Shown: positions 33,801-46,140 of the stretch, piece after piece
Numbering within the stretch: position 1 is the first letter of the stretch
Layout of the letters: each line of letters begins with the position of its first letter
Assembly: GCA_963678705.1 (NCBI GenBank)
Contig: OY783203.1
Location: 1,550,001-1,614,000, forward strand
Direction of reading: 5' to 3'
Source: Panorpa germanica
Lineage: Eukaryota; Arthropoda; Insecta; Mecoptera; Panorpidae
DNA: 64,000 nt
The notes under the pieces: model-generated
The model's input: only the letters and a program-made list of their open reading frames with translations
Told to the model about the DNA's origin: nothing
Databases searched by the model: none
Position numbers and translations under genes: made by a program

Positions 33801-36800
33801 TTAGTAAAACTTCTTGGCTTGTGCTTCTTTGCCATCCCTAAAATTCCATTGCATTAAAAACTTGAAACCGCTAAATTAATTATTTTAAATTTACATACCT
33901 ATATAAAAAGTATGCAATAAGCAACGCAAGATGTATCACAGTCGCCACAATAAAGGACGTCAATGTCAAACAGGCCACGTGTGGACAAGCAGAAACCTGT
34001 GGTTGCGCTCCGATTCTAAATGTAAAAATAATAGTTAATTAACCTTTTCAAATTAATAACCTTTTCAGAAATACACATTTAGAAGAGAATTTAAATTTAT
34101 ATTTTGTTACACATTTCTCTTTCTTTCCCAGTTTTAAATATATTTCTGTGGTATTAAAATAAATTAACAAAGGTAACTGGAAGCAGTATATGAAATATAA
34201 CTTATATGAAAGAAAATAATTATAAAACTTTTAAGACATATATAAAACATGAAAAACGATACCTTTGACTAACTCCAGCCACTCCTTGTTTAACATTGTT
34301 CAAACCATCTCTCATTTCAGCAACTAATTGCTGCATGTCATAAGCATTGCCTCCACCTCCTTGCACTTGCGTAGGTCCTCTCGCTTGATTACTTATTATC
34401 AAGTCAGTACGTGCATGAACTTCACCAATTATTGTGCTAAAGATAAATCTCAGAGGTTATTCATAATACAACCAAACATAAGAGTAATATTTGATTTTAA
34501 TATTTTTCACATAATTATTTGACTTAAATTCAACTATAATTTACCGTATTTCTCGTGCAGTAGTGGCGAGAAGATTTATATTATTCATCAAAGTATCAAC
34601 TTCATGTCTTCTTATCGTATCCATAGCAATACCACTTGGAGGTGGTACTCCTGATGGTGGAACTGCCTGGCCGACCCCTCCAGCTTGATGTGACAAAAGA
34701 CCCAGAGTTCTCTCTTGTCTAGCGAATTTTAATTCATGAATATACGTTACATATTATATATTTGTAAAAAAACTGTAAATGAATTAAAATATCAATTCAA
34801 TCACCTTCCAATAACTTCGTCTATTTTTCTTGTCATTTCTCTCATAACGTCTGACATAGCAGACTGCCCTTGGAAAATTTGACGAAGCTCTCGTTGATTA
34901 TCACTTTCAAACCAATCTTCAAGTTCAGCTCCTCGATCCTTCGTAATCTGTAAATATGTAAAACATTACTGAAAAAAATATATGGCAATTTAACTCTCTT
35001 TTATATTATAAGAATCCTAAGAGCCCTTAAACCCTTTGTTTATGATGTTAAAAGAATATAAATATTAAATGGTATGAACATAACAGTAAAACATGAATAT
35101 GTAAATATTATGTTACCTCATCAGGATGCTCTCGTCTGTACTCTTCTTTCTGTCTATCTAATTTTTTCTGATAATCCAAATATTCTTGTGAAAGTTTTGC
35201 TTGGTCTTCTTCAGGTACTGGAACTCCTCCAGTGGGTCCACCTTTAAAAATTAATTTGATTGCAAACGTTATACATTTTTCTCTAATTACAAGAATGAGT
35301 TGTACATTACAAGTGCCTCACCTGGTATTTGCCCTGGGATGTGCAGAGATGTAGTAAGGAAATGTAGGACATCATGATCATCGGCAAGCCCACCAGTGGC
35401 AGCAGACAATCCAAAGTGACCATTCTTAGGGAGTACAACTCCTTCAACTCGAAGACACATCTCGTAATCAGCATCATTGTTTGTCATTCCTTAAATATAT
35501 ATTTTATATTATATTAGCTAAATGCAAACACATAGAATAATTAATGTTATATATTTACCATTGTGATAAAGTAATGTTAGAGTATTTTGGAAATATTCGA
35601 TACGTGCTCTCGTTGGGAAAGGTTTATTTCTGAAGTCACGCAAACATCCTGACAATAGCTGAGCGTTTCCATCACTGTAATAAAAGCTTAAATAAAATAC
35701 TGAACAAAGTTTATTAAAGAATTACCCAACTCATCTTTTTGTACTCAGTCAATAATGAACTTACTTAGTTCATTCTCTTATTTCAATTGTAATATTAAAC
35801 TTAAGGTCATTATTCTGTATGTTATTTTCAGAGATGATAAAATTTCATCGTTGAATATTATGACCCTTTATGCATACATGTCATCAAGCTCATGTGACGT
35901 TATTATTTGCCGATGAAATTTTATCACCTAGCCATAACACTTACAATAAGGCCCCAAATTTAAAATACGAAGGCTTCACCTTGGAATCGGAAAAATAATG
36001 TAAAGACAACAAGATACAAGATAAAAATTCTGCAGATAAAATTGATTTCAATTAATTTTTGTATAAAAATAATTACTGAATTCAAAAATTATAATATTAT
36101 AACAAATGTAATATTTGCATTATTGATATAACTGAACCGATTACAAAATGTAGCAGCTGTGTTAATAGTGCTATGTCACAATTAGGTCATCAATGTACAC
36201 ACATATTACGAAAATTGTGGAATGCTAAATAATATTGTCATAGATAGAAGTATTTTAATGGCAAACTTTAAATGTGTTTATATTTGATATATGTAATCTA
36301 CACGATTTGTTTGATCCATTAGGAGGAAATTTTTAAATATCTATTTTAGAATGAACAAATGCATTCTTTTTAGTAAACAAATTAAACGGAACGTTATCTT
36401 GTTTCGGTTCAATGGTATTTGATAAGACGTCGAAAATAAGTGTAAGATTAAAAATCCAATAAGAAAAACAGTTTATATTAAACACAGTAACATAATCTTG
36501 TTGTTATAGTAACTATAAAGAGGTTAATTACGCCCTGAATACAATAAACTTACTTTTGATGGTCAAACTTTTGCGTTCCGTCATTAACAACAGCCATTAT
36601 GTATGGATTGTTGTGCTTATTGTCATTATCAAAAGAATCAAAAAATACACCCAATCCTTTCCATTTGTCTGAGCTTCCAAACACTTCTCCATTATAATCA
36701 CCCTTTTCATCCGTAAACCAAAATGCCTGAAATTTTTAATTTTAGTAAGTTAAATCTATAAACTTTTAGTGCCCGTATGATTTATGAGCACTTACAAGTC

Positions 36801-37718
36801 CATCAGCTCCAATACGTCCTCTTCCAGTTATTCTAAACACAATTTCTACTTCCCACCAGTCAAAATTGGTTTTTCCTTTTGTCCATATTGCACCTTTCTG
36901 ACTTCTTAATGAAGGAGCAATGCGCACATTTTCAGAACTAGCAATAGCGTCTATAGGAAATTAAAATATTTTAAAATCATGTTTTATAAAAAATGTGTAT
37001 TAGAAGTTATACACCAATAAATCCAAACTGTCATCGCATATAAAATTACTGAACAGAGGCCACGTCAGTTAATTAACAGTTCTGGAGTGAATCAAAATAC
37101 AACAGTTACTTTTTGATGTAACGATTTTTAATATAATCTATACATTTAAAATCAAATTGGACGTAACATTAAAAGATACTGAAGAGATAATTATGAATAA
37201 CAATAACAAATTATGTAAAAATTACATAAATATACATATGGTGCTACTTTAAGTTATAGTATTAAAATTAAATACCGATTATGCTACCTTATGGATATAA
37301 CATATTTAAGGACAAATAATAACATACTTTAGCTGGACAGTTGTACTTTTCACGTGTCAAATCATATTATCTTAAAAAAAACATCTGTTTTGAAGTTACA
37401 AATGTACGCGTGTACAAAAGTAAACAATTCCATATCAAAATTAGACATACTCTTTATATACTGTTTCCGCTTAACTCAGGTTAATATACACAACGTCTGT
37501 CTTTGATTAAATTAGAAATGTGACGTGTACTTACTGCCGCCGTATTCCCAAAAGGGTACTGTTCCATCTTTTTGTGCCAAATAGGGTGGCTTAAAGGAAT
37601 ATTTATATTCAAATCTTCTATGAGGATTAGCAAAACTTTTATTAATAAATATACTAATTATTAAAATTATTATTAACTCTTTTAATCTAACCATACGAGT
37701 CAACCCGGCCTCTGCCAT
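33801..37718 (-). CDS. LMAN1: ERGIC-53 / LMAN1 cargo lectin
   Basis: Eleven exons, minus strand: 37718-37535, 36950-36796, 36726-36554, 35674-35559, 35489-35322, 35241-35117, 34947-34805, 34718-34545, 34436-34263, 34015-33899, 33837-33801; every junction is in phase, giving 521 residues (human 510). It is a type I membrane lectin that carries glycoproteins from ER to Golgi. A signal peptide covers about residues 1-31. The L-type lectin domain follows: RRFEYKYSFKPPYLAQKDGT, GRGRIGADGL, the Ca-binding FFDSFDNDNKHNNPY, and HFGLSAATGGLADDHDVL. Residues 280-480 are a charged coiled-coil stalk with a Gly/Pro-rich break. One membrane segment (FIVATVIHLALLIAYFLY) precedes a 12-residue tail ending KKFY, the COPI dilysine signal with a terminal aromatic residue. 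No key element is missing. Confidence 0.96.
35811..35955. mobile_element. MITE-like inverted repeat in LMAN1 intron 3
   Basis: gatgataaaatttcatcg at about 35833 is mirrored by cgatgaaattttatcac at about 35913, and the similarity extends outward to aaggtcattatt against aataaggcccc. Arms are about 60 bp with a short middle. The shape is that of a miniature inverted-repeat element; no target-site duplication was fixed. Confidence 0.6.
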
Positions 37719-38279
37719 CTTGCTAATTCTTTAATCAACTGACATTAGAAAATAAAAACTTCTACACTCCTACCAACTGTATGAAATTATCAACAGTTGT
37801 TCGACAGCTATTGGTTGCAATATTGTTTACCACAATATTTATTGATCAGTTTATGATATTCAAATTTGAATTAAAATATTAATCTCTCTGAAGTTATTAC
37901 CATACACAAACAATAGGAAAGTTCAACAAGAATCAATTTAAATTATATTACTCGTTATTTATGAAATAGAATTCGTTTGAATTTCATGTAAGAATTTTGG
38001 TTGTGAACCTTGAATAAATTTCATAATAAACTAAAGAATATACGTAGATATACCTTCTGTATATTTATAATTATAAGATAATAAGATAATTATAATTATA
38101 ATATATATGAATCTATATTTTAAATAGCTTCGAATAGTGATCGATCTTTGACAAAACAAGAATTGAAAACCTAATTTATGTTAAATTTCAGTTATGGTGA
38201 TATTAAAAAAAAATTGATTAACCAATTTCAAATACTTTAATATCTGGCGTCATAAAAAGTATCCACATTTTAATAGTCA
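37719..38279. other. LMAN1 upstream region, no gene
   Basis: AT-rich with an imperfect taattataag repeat around 38069-38105. No motif can be assigned confidently. Confidence 0.4.
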
Positions 38280-39082
38280 TTACCTTATAATAATTACACT
38301 ATTAAGGATACATTCCTCTTGTAATGTCCTCAACGTGGCCACACGAAGCTCAGATCTAGCAATGCATTTGCAAGGAGACTGAAAAAATAAAGACAACGGT
38401 TTAATATCATATATGAAAAAGCACCAATTCCCATCAGAACACTGAAGCTACGTATAAATGGCAATTATTCTCTAAACAGTAATATAAATTGAAACGAGCC
38501 AAACTCAAATGCATAGCCGATGGAGAACCTACAGAAATAGTATATGTAATTCACAGCAATTACACAAAATCGTCAAGTATATAAAATTTTCTTCCACCTT
38601 GGTTATCTAGTAGTTTTCTTTAACGTATGATCGAATACTAATAAGTATCATACAAGATAGTTACACACAAATGACACCAAAGCGCTGTAGTGGAATACAA
38701 CTCAGGCGCGAGAATTATCTTTTGAAAATGATTCCAATTATTCATTATTGTTTCAGAAGTACACAAAAATAACTACAACAATATATGCAGCTACATGTCA
38801 ATACATGTCACTGTGTTTAGCGGTTTCTATATTCGTTTTTCTAAAATAGCACGTTTGATAAGAGCGGAACTAATTAAAATGTCGCACTAAACACAAAACA
38901 TGAGTGTAACCATTACTCTCATGTGAACAATTTACATAAGTGAATCTTAGGAATATTTTGTATAACAAAGCCTAAAAAAGAATACTCTAAAACAATTTAA
39001 TCGTTAAATTAAATAAAATCAATTGTACAAGGAAATTATCTCACCTGGAATATTTTCTTATCAATGTTGTCTTTCACACAAA
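38280..39082 (-). CDS. Candidate exons of a Kazal-like cysteine-rich secreted protein
   Basis: Two putative exons, minus strand: 39082-39045 (38 nt, acceptor cattgtccag, donor gtgaga) and 38378-38280 (acceptor tttattttttcag, ending in TAA). Spliced, they read CVKDNIDKKIFQSPCKCIA, then RSELRVATLRTLQEECI. The spacing C-x12-F-x-x-x-C-x-C resembles the start of a Kazal-type protease-inhibitor domain (PVC...YxNxCxLxCA). A strong donor at about 39174 (cagagtaagt) could end an upstream exon, but it has stops and no ATG in frame, so the start is missing. The gene may be broken, or its first coding exon lies elsewhere. The good splice signals and cysteines are the only support. Confidence 0.28.
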
Positions 39083-39716
39083 CTGGACAATGAAATGAAA
39101 TTAATTGTAATAAATTGTAAACTGGATTGAATACAGATCACTCACAATATCACTGCAACTTACTCTGAAGAAGACCAAACGTTGTCTGCCCTTAATAGCT
39201 ATTAATAGATCATATAAGTACCAAATATCTATTTTTCTGATATTGAATCCTAGATAATTTAACAAATCTAGTTACAGCGGATATGGCTAATAAAACAATA
39301 AAGCCCCTCTCGAACCTATATTAGTTGCCGAGTATTACTCGTAAATATCCACCCGCATCAGTTACTCAAAGCGTGACAGTTGACAGTTGTCAGTTGTCCA
39401 AACAGAATTTCTCATTTAAATACAACTCATAATAATACTCCCTTTGGTGAAACTATATATTATAATATTATTAAGGAATCACTTCTATGAAATATCTGAA
39501 CCGTAAAGGTTTCATTAAAAGCAAAACAGCAACTTAAACGACCTGATAATATTTAATTTAAAAAGGTCTTAATTTTACGTGAAAAAAGCAATAAAATAGA
39601 TCACAAAATGTTGTATATTAATAACGGTTTTTTTTAAACAGAGTGTGCAGTAAGAGAGTGTGTTTCTTATGCAGTTTCACTAGACATCCGGCACAGTGTA
39701 AGTATTTTATCGTGTT

Positions 39717-39905
39717 CTACCTAATGCCTTGCCTATGCCTTGTCTGAAGCAGTCTAAATTTGAAGTTTTTCTGTCTATCGACCACAGTGTCATTTTTGCA
39801 TACAATTTTATAGCCTGCATAATTATACCGCAAGCTCGACGCTTGCTCACATATTTTTGAAAATGCAATCTTGCAACAAATGCAAAAAATTAGTTTTATT
39901 AGCAA
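39717..39905 (-). CDS. Small open frame with signal-peptide-like start
   Basis: 62 codons. It begins MLIKLIFCICCKIAFS, plausible as a signal peptide, then ICEQASSLRYNYAGYKIVCK. The codon immediately before the ATG and the AT-rich context give little support, and the later part is basic without further cysteines. It lies upstream of the Kazal-like exons on the same strand and might encode their missing N-terminus through a donor (cattaggtagaa) at about 39717, but I could not make the phases prove this. Chance is a serious alternative. Confidence 0.18.
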   Translation of the reverse strand: MLIKLIFCICCKIAFSKICEQASSLRYNYAGYKIVCKNDTVVDRQKNFKFRLLQTRHRQGIR

Positions 39906-40205
39906 CCAAAGTATTACAACAAGATTTAACTAATATTAAACTTAAAATTAAACCAATGATGTTTTCGATAAGTTTCAATAAGCATCAAAACAACCCTTAA
40001 AACTAGTTTTTGCAGTTTAAAAACGAAATTATTTTCCCACCATCATATATACTATTTAATCAACTGCTACATTCTCATATAAAAATAGTTTCTATTGTAT
40101 TTTGTGTTCAGTTCATCTTAAAACAATACGAGCTCTAATAAATGAGGCAAGTTATGTTAGGCTAGGAAGAAATCGCCTCCTTATTAGTTATTAGAGCTTC
40201 CTTAT

Positions 40206-40454
40206 TCAATATCGAGTCTGTAGCATTCCCCCGCTTCTGCCCGCTTTCCTCATCATTCTGGCTGCCTGTTCTTGCCTCATCCCATCGTATATCCTGCCTC
40301 CTCCACCCATAACACCCAGCGCCAGGTTGGCAGAGTTGCATAGTGGAATACTGGAATCAAGTTCAAGCTGGGTCTTGACTCTTGCCTTCGAGTCCACTAT
40401 TTGTCGTTGGACGTTCATCTCATATCTGCAATCCAGAATCCCTAGACCTTTCAT
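40206..40454 (-). CDS. Candidate terminal exon, unrecognised
   Basis: An 82-codon open frame ends in TGA at 40206. It is clearly GC-richer than its surroundings and has coding-like composition: MNVQRQIVDSKARVKTQLEL, then NLALGVMGGGGRIYDGMRQE. An acceptor-like ggattctggattgcag ends near 40427, which would make this the last exon of a minus-strand gene; an ATG at 40454 is the alternative start. No upstream exon was found and no family recognised. A remnant of a gene or transposon is possible. Confidence 0.3.
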   Translation of the reverse strand: MKGLGILDCRYEMNVQRQIVDSKARVKTQLELDSSIPLCNSANLALGVMGGGGRIYDGMRQEQAARMMRKAGRSGGMLQTRY

Positions 40455-40459
40455 ACATG

Positions 40460-42089
40460 GATTCTAAGGATTGAGTTTAATTTCTGGGTAACATAAGAGT
40501 GATAACGCGGGAATATAGGCAAATGTACCTTTTCACTACTCTTTAACATGTGAGCAAGAAACATCTAAAATATTAATGATGATGATGTAGCACTTGTCCT
40601 TTTAATTATCCTCTCTTTAGTCTCTTTAAATGATTTTTTTAATTTGTTAAAATTTTCATTTTCTTAATTTGTTTAATTTTTTAAAAGTTCTGTGTGCCAA
40701 CACGCGTGCCATAGGTGCTTTGTCAGTTTCCAGTTCGTTGAGCAGTCCATGTTTATAAAGTCTATGCCAGAATCCAATCAGTATTCCGAATGCGGTTTGC
40801 GACTCAAACCGGCCATACGGTTTAAAAATTAAGTAGAACTTGCTATCAACTTTTTGTTATTAAGCATCTAGTTTTATTCAAAGAAAAACTTGACTAGACA
40901 TTTTCTTGATTAAACACATACTGACTTTATAATGATCTCAACGTTCCATGTCGATGGATTATTCGATTTAAGATTTAGGATTATTATATTTTACTATATA
41001 GCATTTCATAACAGGCAAGGTTACATGATCAACGAAAGTTTCTTTCCCAATGCAAATTAATAATGTTTTTTTATTTTCTTTTCACGCAACAATTTATGTC
41101 ACTTATTCACACATCAGGCTGCACTGGAGACAAGACTGCCTTAAGACATTTGGTACGGGCCATGGGAACTAGAGCCGCTCTTAGTTTCCAGTTGCCCTTA
41201 TGCTGAAAAATACAAAATCAACTGTATCTAGTTACAATTGCCTGCCAAAATCGGTTTTGTATATCACAAAGAACAATATCAACAATTGCATTATTTAAGA
41301 AATATTGTTGTTCATTATTATAGACCTGTAACATTATTAAAGAATCAGAAATATTACAATAATACGTGGAAGATCATCTATGTTGCATTCTCTTAATAAC
41401 AGAAAACTAAATATAATGAAAATTATAAATAGTAACATAAATGAGTAAATGATATATAAAAAAATGCAAAGAGAATCTATTTATTATACAAGAATTATAA
41501 ATTGAAATTTTCTTATAGAGCCAAGACAGTTTGAACAAAACTCATGTCAGTTTGACAACTGAGCATGTAGAAGCATTTGAATATATAATAACTAAGTTTT
41601 ATGGAAGCAAAAATTTAGGCACAATGCCAATAATAATTAGCATTTTATTTTCAAGTTCGACCCTGCGACGTAAGTAGAAATAGTTGACTCTACTTTATGC
41701 TTATACTCGTATTTGAAGTACGGTAAGCAATTTGCTTTAACGGCTATTTTTCCAGCGGTTTTGCTATTCTTTCTGAGCCTGAACACAACACAGAGCGCAG
41801 TACAAGAACAGGATTCATTTTTATGTGGCCTTTCAATGATGAGATGCTGTGAGATCTGTGCTTGCTTTGGTTTTGCACTTTATAAGTTTATAATCTCACA
41901 GGTCTGCGTGCATTGATACTAGTATCATGTTAAATCAAGTTGGCTTTAAGAAGGGACGGCATTTTTTCTTCACATTCATATGAAATACTTTTATGTGTTT
42001 TTGTAAATATTTTGTCATCTCAAAAATATTACGTTTTCAATAATGTCATTCTGATAACCTAAAAACCTTAGGATTATTTATTGATTTAC
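40460..42089. other. Intergenic, no gene supported
   Basis: AT-rich. The frame at 41713-41916 resembles a secreted peptide but has no ATG (see rejected items). Confidence 0.5.
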
Positions 42090-42165
42090 TATTTTATGTA
42101 CAGAAATTGAACCCGTAGACGCAGCAGTCTATCAGCAAGCATACACTTTCTCCTAACCTATTTTA
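42090..42165 (-). mobile_element. SINE fragment (tRNA-related head)
   Basis: aaattgaacccgtagacgca followed by gcagtct matches the head of the copy at 19733-19775. Only the promoter-bearing part is preserved. Confidence 0.45.
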
Positions 42166-45100
42166 ACCTCACTTGGCAAATAAAATAAGAATCTGTCATT
42201 TCATTATCATTACATAATGCCAAATAGTATTGATTATATCAATACAAGTTTCATGCAAGAGATAATCTGTGAAAAATTTGGACCCGTGCCTTCTGAATCG
42301 TTGCAGTGCTTGATAGACATTTGAACAACAACCACAGCAAAATCGCAAGAGTCAGTCAGGCAACCCTTTAGCCCTAAATAATGAAAGGTGAACCTTTTGC
42401 ACTCGTCTGAACACACATGGAACATATGTGTTCTGACAAGCCTGTGGGTTTTTTGATGCAATAAATAAACAAATTAAGTATTGTTAGTTTTTCATGGATA
42501 TGTATTTACACTTAACCTAACTATTTTTACTTACAACTATTAATTTAAATATGTATGGCTTCATAAAAAATAAGTGCTTCTTAAAACCACTATGATAAAA
42601 GCCTAAACCTAAAAGTTGGCAGTCCCTGACCTAGTCTATACGCACTTGTGAGCCCTGTACACAGGCGCTGCCGACGTGGACTACATGGCCGGTTTACTAG
42701 GCAGCTAGGCACAGGCTAGGCACCCTGCACAACACCACGTAGACATAGACAAAGGTGCATATCTAGTGCATTCCATATGAAAAGGTTCGTGTTCTAAGCC
42801 GCAATTGCAATCACGTTCGATTATTCAAACAGTTCGACCAAAACGGTGATATTAAATTTAGATACAAAACATATAATTTGTTTAGAAAGAACCCTTACGT
42901 ATTGGTTACATAATAAGATACTTAAACTAATAACAAAAGTTGACATGAACCAAAATGAATTCAAAAAATAATAGCAATTCGTTTGCCTATTTCATTCCAA
43001 CTTCTGAACGAAATCAGCTTTAATCCTAATGCCAGTAAAATGCTTTTCTTTGTAGGTAGACATTTTATTCATACAAAGAATTAGACAACATTTACATCCC
43101 TTCACTTTATCTGATTTACATTAATATTAATTTAAAATTAACACTTCGAAACAAACAAGTTTGTATAAATAACTATAAAGCTAATTATGTACTGTGAAGA
43201 GACGAAAGAAACAAATGGAATGAATCAAAACAAATGCACAACTTCTACTAATATGTAACAGTAGTTCTTCCGAGAAAATTTATTTTCCTACAATTCTTTT
43301 TTTGGTTTTCACAACAATTATCATTCTTTCCAGTTACAATTAATTCGATTGCAGTCACTTTCGTCCCTTAAGCTTCATGGTTTCATTCAAAATTAAGTTG
43401 CTTTAAAAATGAAATAACAATTTCTTTAGCTATTTAGCTACGCAAGTCAGCATCTGATATCAAGATCTTCAAATCAGAGTAATTATCGCACAAGATTGTA
43501 TAATGCAGTGTTGGTTGTTGGCTGTTGGTTGTTGGCTTCGTTTTCATGGTTCACTTGTGTTCTTGTCTGCGTTTGAAGGCCATTTGATGCAATAGATGCG
43601 ACATTCTCACAGATTTACATTATTAAATATCTTTATTAGTTAGGGTAAAAGAGATAGTAATACTAAATCACTCCCCGTATGAATACCAACGATCTTGAGA
43701 AACCGGTCTCTGTACACCATGTTTCTTTATGCCTCAAGTTTTTTAACAGACAAGCATTCGACCAACAGGTCCACAAACCACAATTAAACATAACCGCATA
43801 CCCGGGACTAGTCGGTGGTCGGTGCTAGCGGACAAGGGCTAGGGCTAGGGCTAATTACTCTAGAAATAGGTGTCTGAAGTTCTTGTCAATATATTTCCAT
43901 TAAAACAATTACAAAAATTATATATTATTTTATTACCTCCAATATTAGAACCATAACCTCACATTTTGATCATATTTAGAAGTAATAAGACTCATAAGTA
44001 TGCAGTTTATAATACACGTATGTATTTCTCGTTCACAATCATTCTGCGATGCGGCAACTTGCAGGCCCTTACTAACTTTACATAAACTTTACCCGCTTCT
44101 TCAGCAAGTTGTAGTCGTGAGTTGTCTGCATTCTGATCTTGTTGCTGTGGTGTTTCAATTGAATAGAAGAACCACGCAGGAGATGGTTTACCTTTTCATT
44201 CAGGGCTCTCTCTCTGTTACATACCTTCTTACCTTCTTACCTCCTTCAACAATAGAGCCCTCCGTCGTCCTCCGTATCCCTACCGCCACGCCTGATGCAC
44301 CTCTACATCGCGGTACGAGGTATGCGGTATGCGGTATGCGGTACGCGGTACGCGGACTCTAAACCGTGGAGTCGTCGATCGGAGGAGAGCTCTGCGATCA
44401 GTCTGGACACGACTTCTCAAGATCAGATTCACTTTTTATAATTCAGTCAAGACCAAGAACTAATCACTTTTGTATACAAGTTATAATATCTGATATCTCT
44501 GATATTATATGTTCTCCAATATATTTTTGTGTAGTGATCATTTTAGTGAGAATATTATTGAATGTTTTCTTTTTGTGCAGCGGCTTGATATTTATTGGTA
44601 TGCAAATTTATTTATTAATATAACTTGAACTTTTGTAAACTTCCTTATTTATGTAAATGTTGTATTCTTATATGAGGTTGCATGACCTTTTCGTAGCACT
44701 ATATTTGTTTTTGGTCCTGTGTACCTCTCAGTTTGAGAACTTGAATGCTTTAGATATTAGATGTTTCTTTGACTAAGCTTATCAAAAGTTTGATTATTAT
44801 CAATCAATAATTAACTTCAATTCCTACATTTTAATATCAGTTGAATTTAATATGTATAATTATTTATATTTGTATTGATAATATTATTTTAATTAATAAT
44901 ACAATTGCATATTTTTTGTTTTGAATAATTTAAATGAACTTTGTCGCCTGTTCGATTAATTTTTTTTATTTACATATCGTTTTATATATCATATTTAATG
45001 TTGATATGAATGATATGTTGTGATTTAAATATTCAAAAAAAAATCTGTTTTGATCTAATATTCCACCATTACTAGAAGATGTATGTACTAATGCTTACAC

Positions 45101-45917
45101 ACTTTTATTAAACTTTTTACATATTTACTGTTTCACTTCTATCCAAGTAAATTTTGATTAAATTTAATTTAAGTCAGATTTGACCATCAGTTAAGCCAGA
45201 ATAACAAAACGAACAAACTTAATCTTATTTATGGTAAGGTTACAGCTGCATGTAATATGTGAAAATAGACCGATGTTAAAATAAATTAAATACATTAATT
45301 CGTGTCATAAACAGAAAAAAAAACCGTTAATTGTAACTTCATTTTAAAGAATAATTGGATATTAAGTATAAAATATTATCATTTGGCATTGATTCGGGCC
45401 AGTGCTATATTTTGAATTGTTTCATTTGGTTGTTGTTTCATTTACTAGATCGTAATCTTAAAATTATAAGGCAACATGTAGGCATGAGGCTTCAATAACT
45501 TCAAATCTATCAATATAGTATAGCGTAGTGCATGGAGCGACCGCTCTAGACACCAAATAGGGATTTAAATAAATTTAAAATTACTCAAATTGAGAATCTT
45601 GCTCCTTACTAAAAATAACCTTGATATAATATAACTGACTGATATAAAAAAAACTGATGTAAAATCAAATTAAAAAATTCTTCTTCAAAATCAAATTCTT
45701 CTTTTCTTTGTGTACAAATTGGTAGAAAATAAAGTAGGCCTTATCCATATCATACTGTTATTTGTACCACTTATTTTTTTCCATTCATATAATTATTTTT
45801 CTTAAATAAAATCTAGTAATACTCGTACTTAATCTAAAATTAGTCTTATTTTATATCTTATTTAAAAAATTTTAATCTTTGATAGGTAAGATTTTATGGA
45901 CCTTAAAAGAATCTTCT
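42166..45917. other. Intergenic; GC-rich patches without a supported gene
   Basis: GC-richer patches lie at about 42630-42745 and 44210-44400. The second contains tandem heptamers (gcggtat/gcggtac, about 44322-44355). Other short tandems: ttggttg near 43512-43535 and gggcta near 43845-43862. These may be promoters of genes whose exons I cannot see. Confidence 0.35.
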
Positions 45918-46140
45918 TAAATAGTTTTATGGTAATATTAATGACTAAGGAAGACTTATTTTTTTTAAATACGAATAATAGGTCACAGGTCGTTTTAAAG
46001 TACATAAAATTGTTTACGTGATGTCCTTAAGAAGTTTTATGAATATCGTAATGCGGAAAAGGGCAGATTTATTTCTCAAAATGCAGTAAAAATAGGTCAT
46101 AAAACATTGCATATTGAGTAGAATCGTTTACGTAATCGAT
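45918..46140. repeat. Diverged tandem duplication, period about 110 bp
   Basis: The order agttttatg, taatg, ggaagac/gggcaga, tttattt, ataggtca, taaaattg/tagaatcg, tttacgt appears twice in a row. Divergence is considerable; boundaries are approximate. Confidence 0.45.

Noticed and set aside
41713..41916. Secreted-peptide-like frame (hydrophobic start, clustered Cys)
   Set aside because: It starts at TTG; the next upstream in-frame codons lead to a stop without any ATG, and no acceptor is evident.
43845..43862. Telomere-like gggcta repeats
   Set aside because: Three units only, and insect telomeres use TTAGG; this is a simple repeat.
44000..44362. 120-codon plus-strand frame
   Set aside because: It runs through simple tandem sequence (gcggtat units) and has no domain or splice partner.
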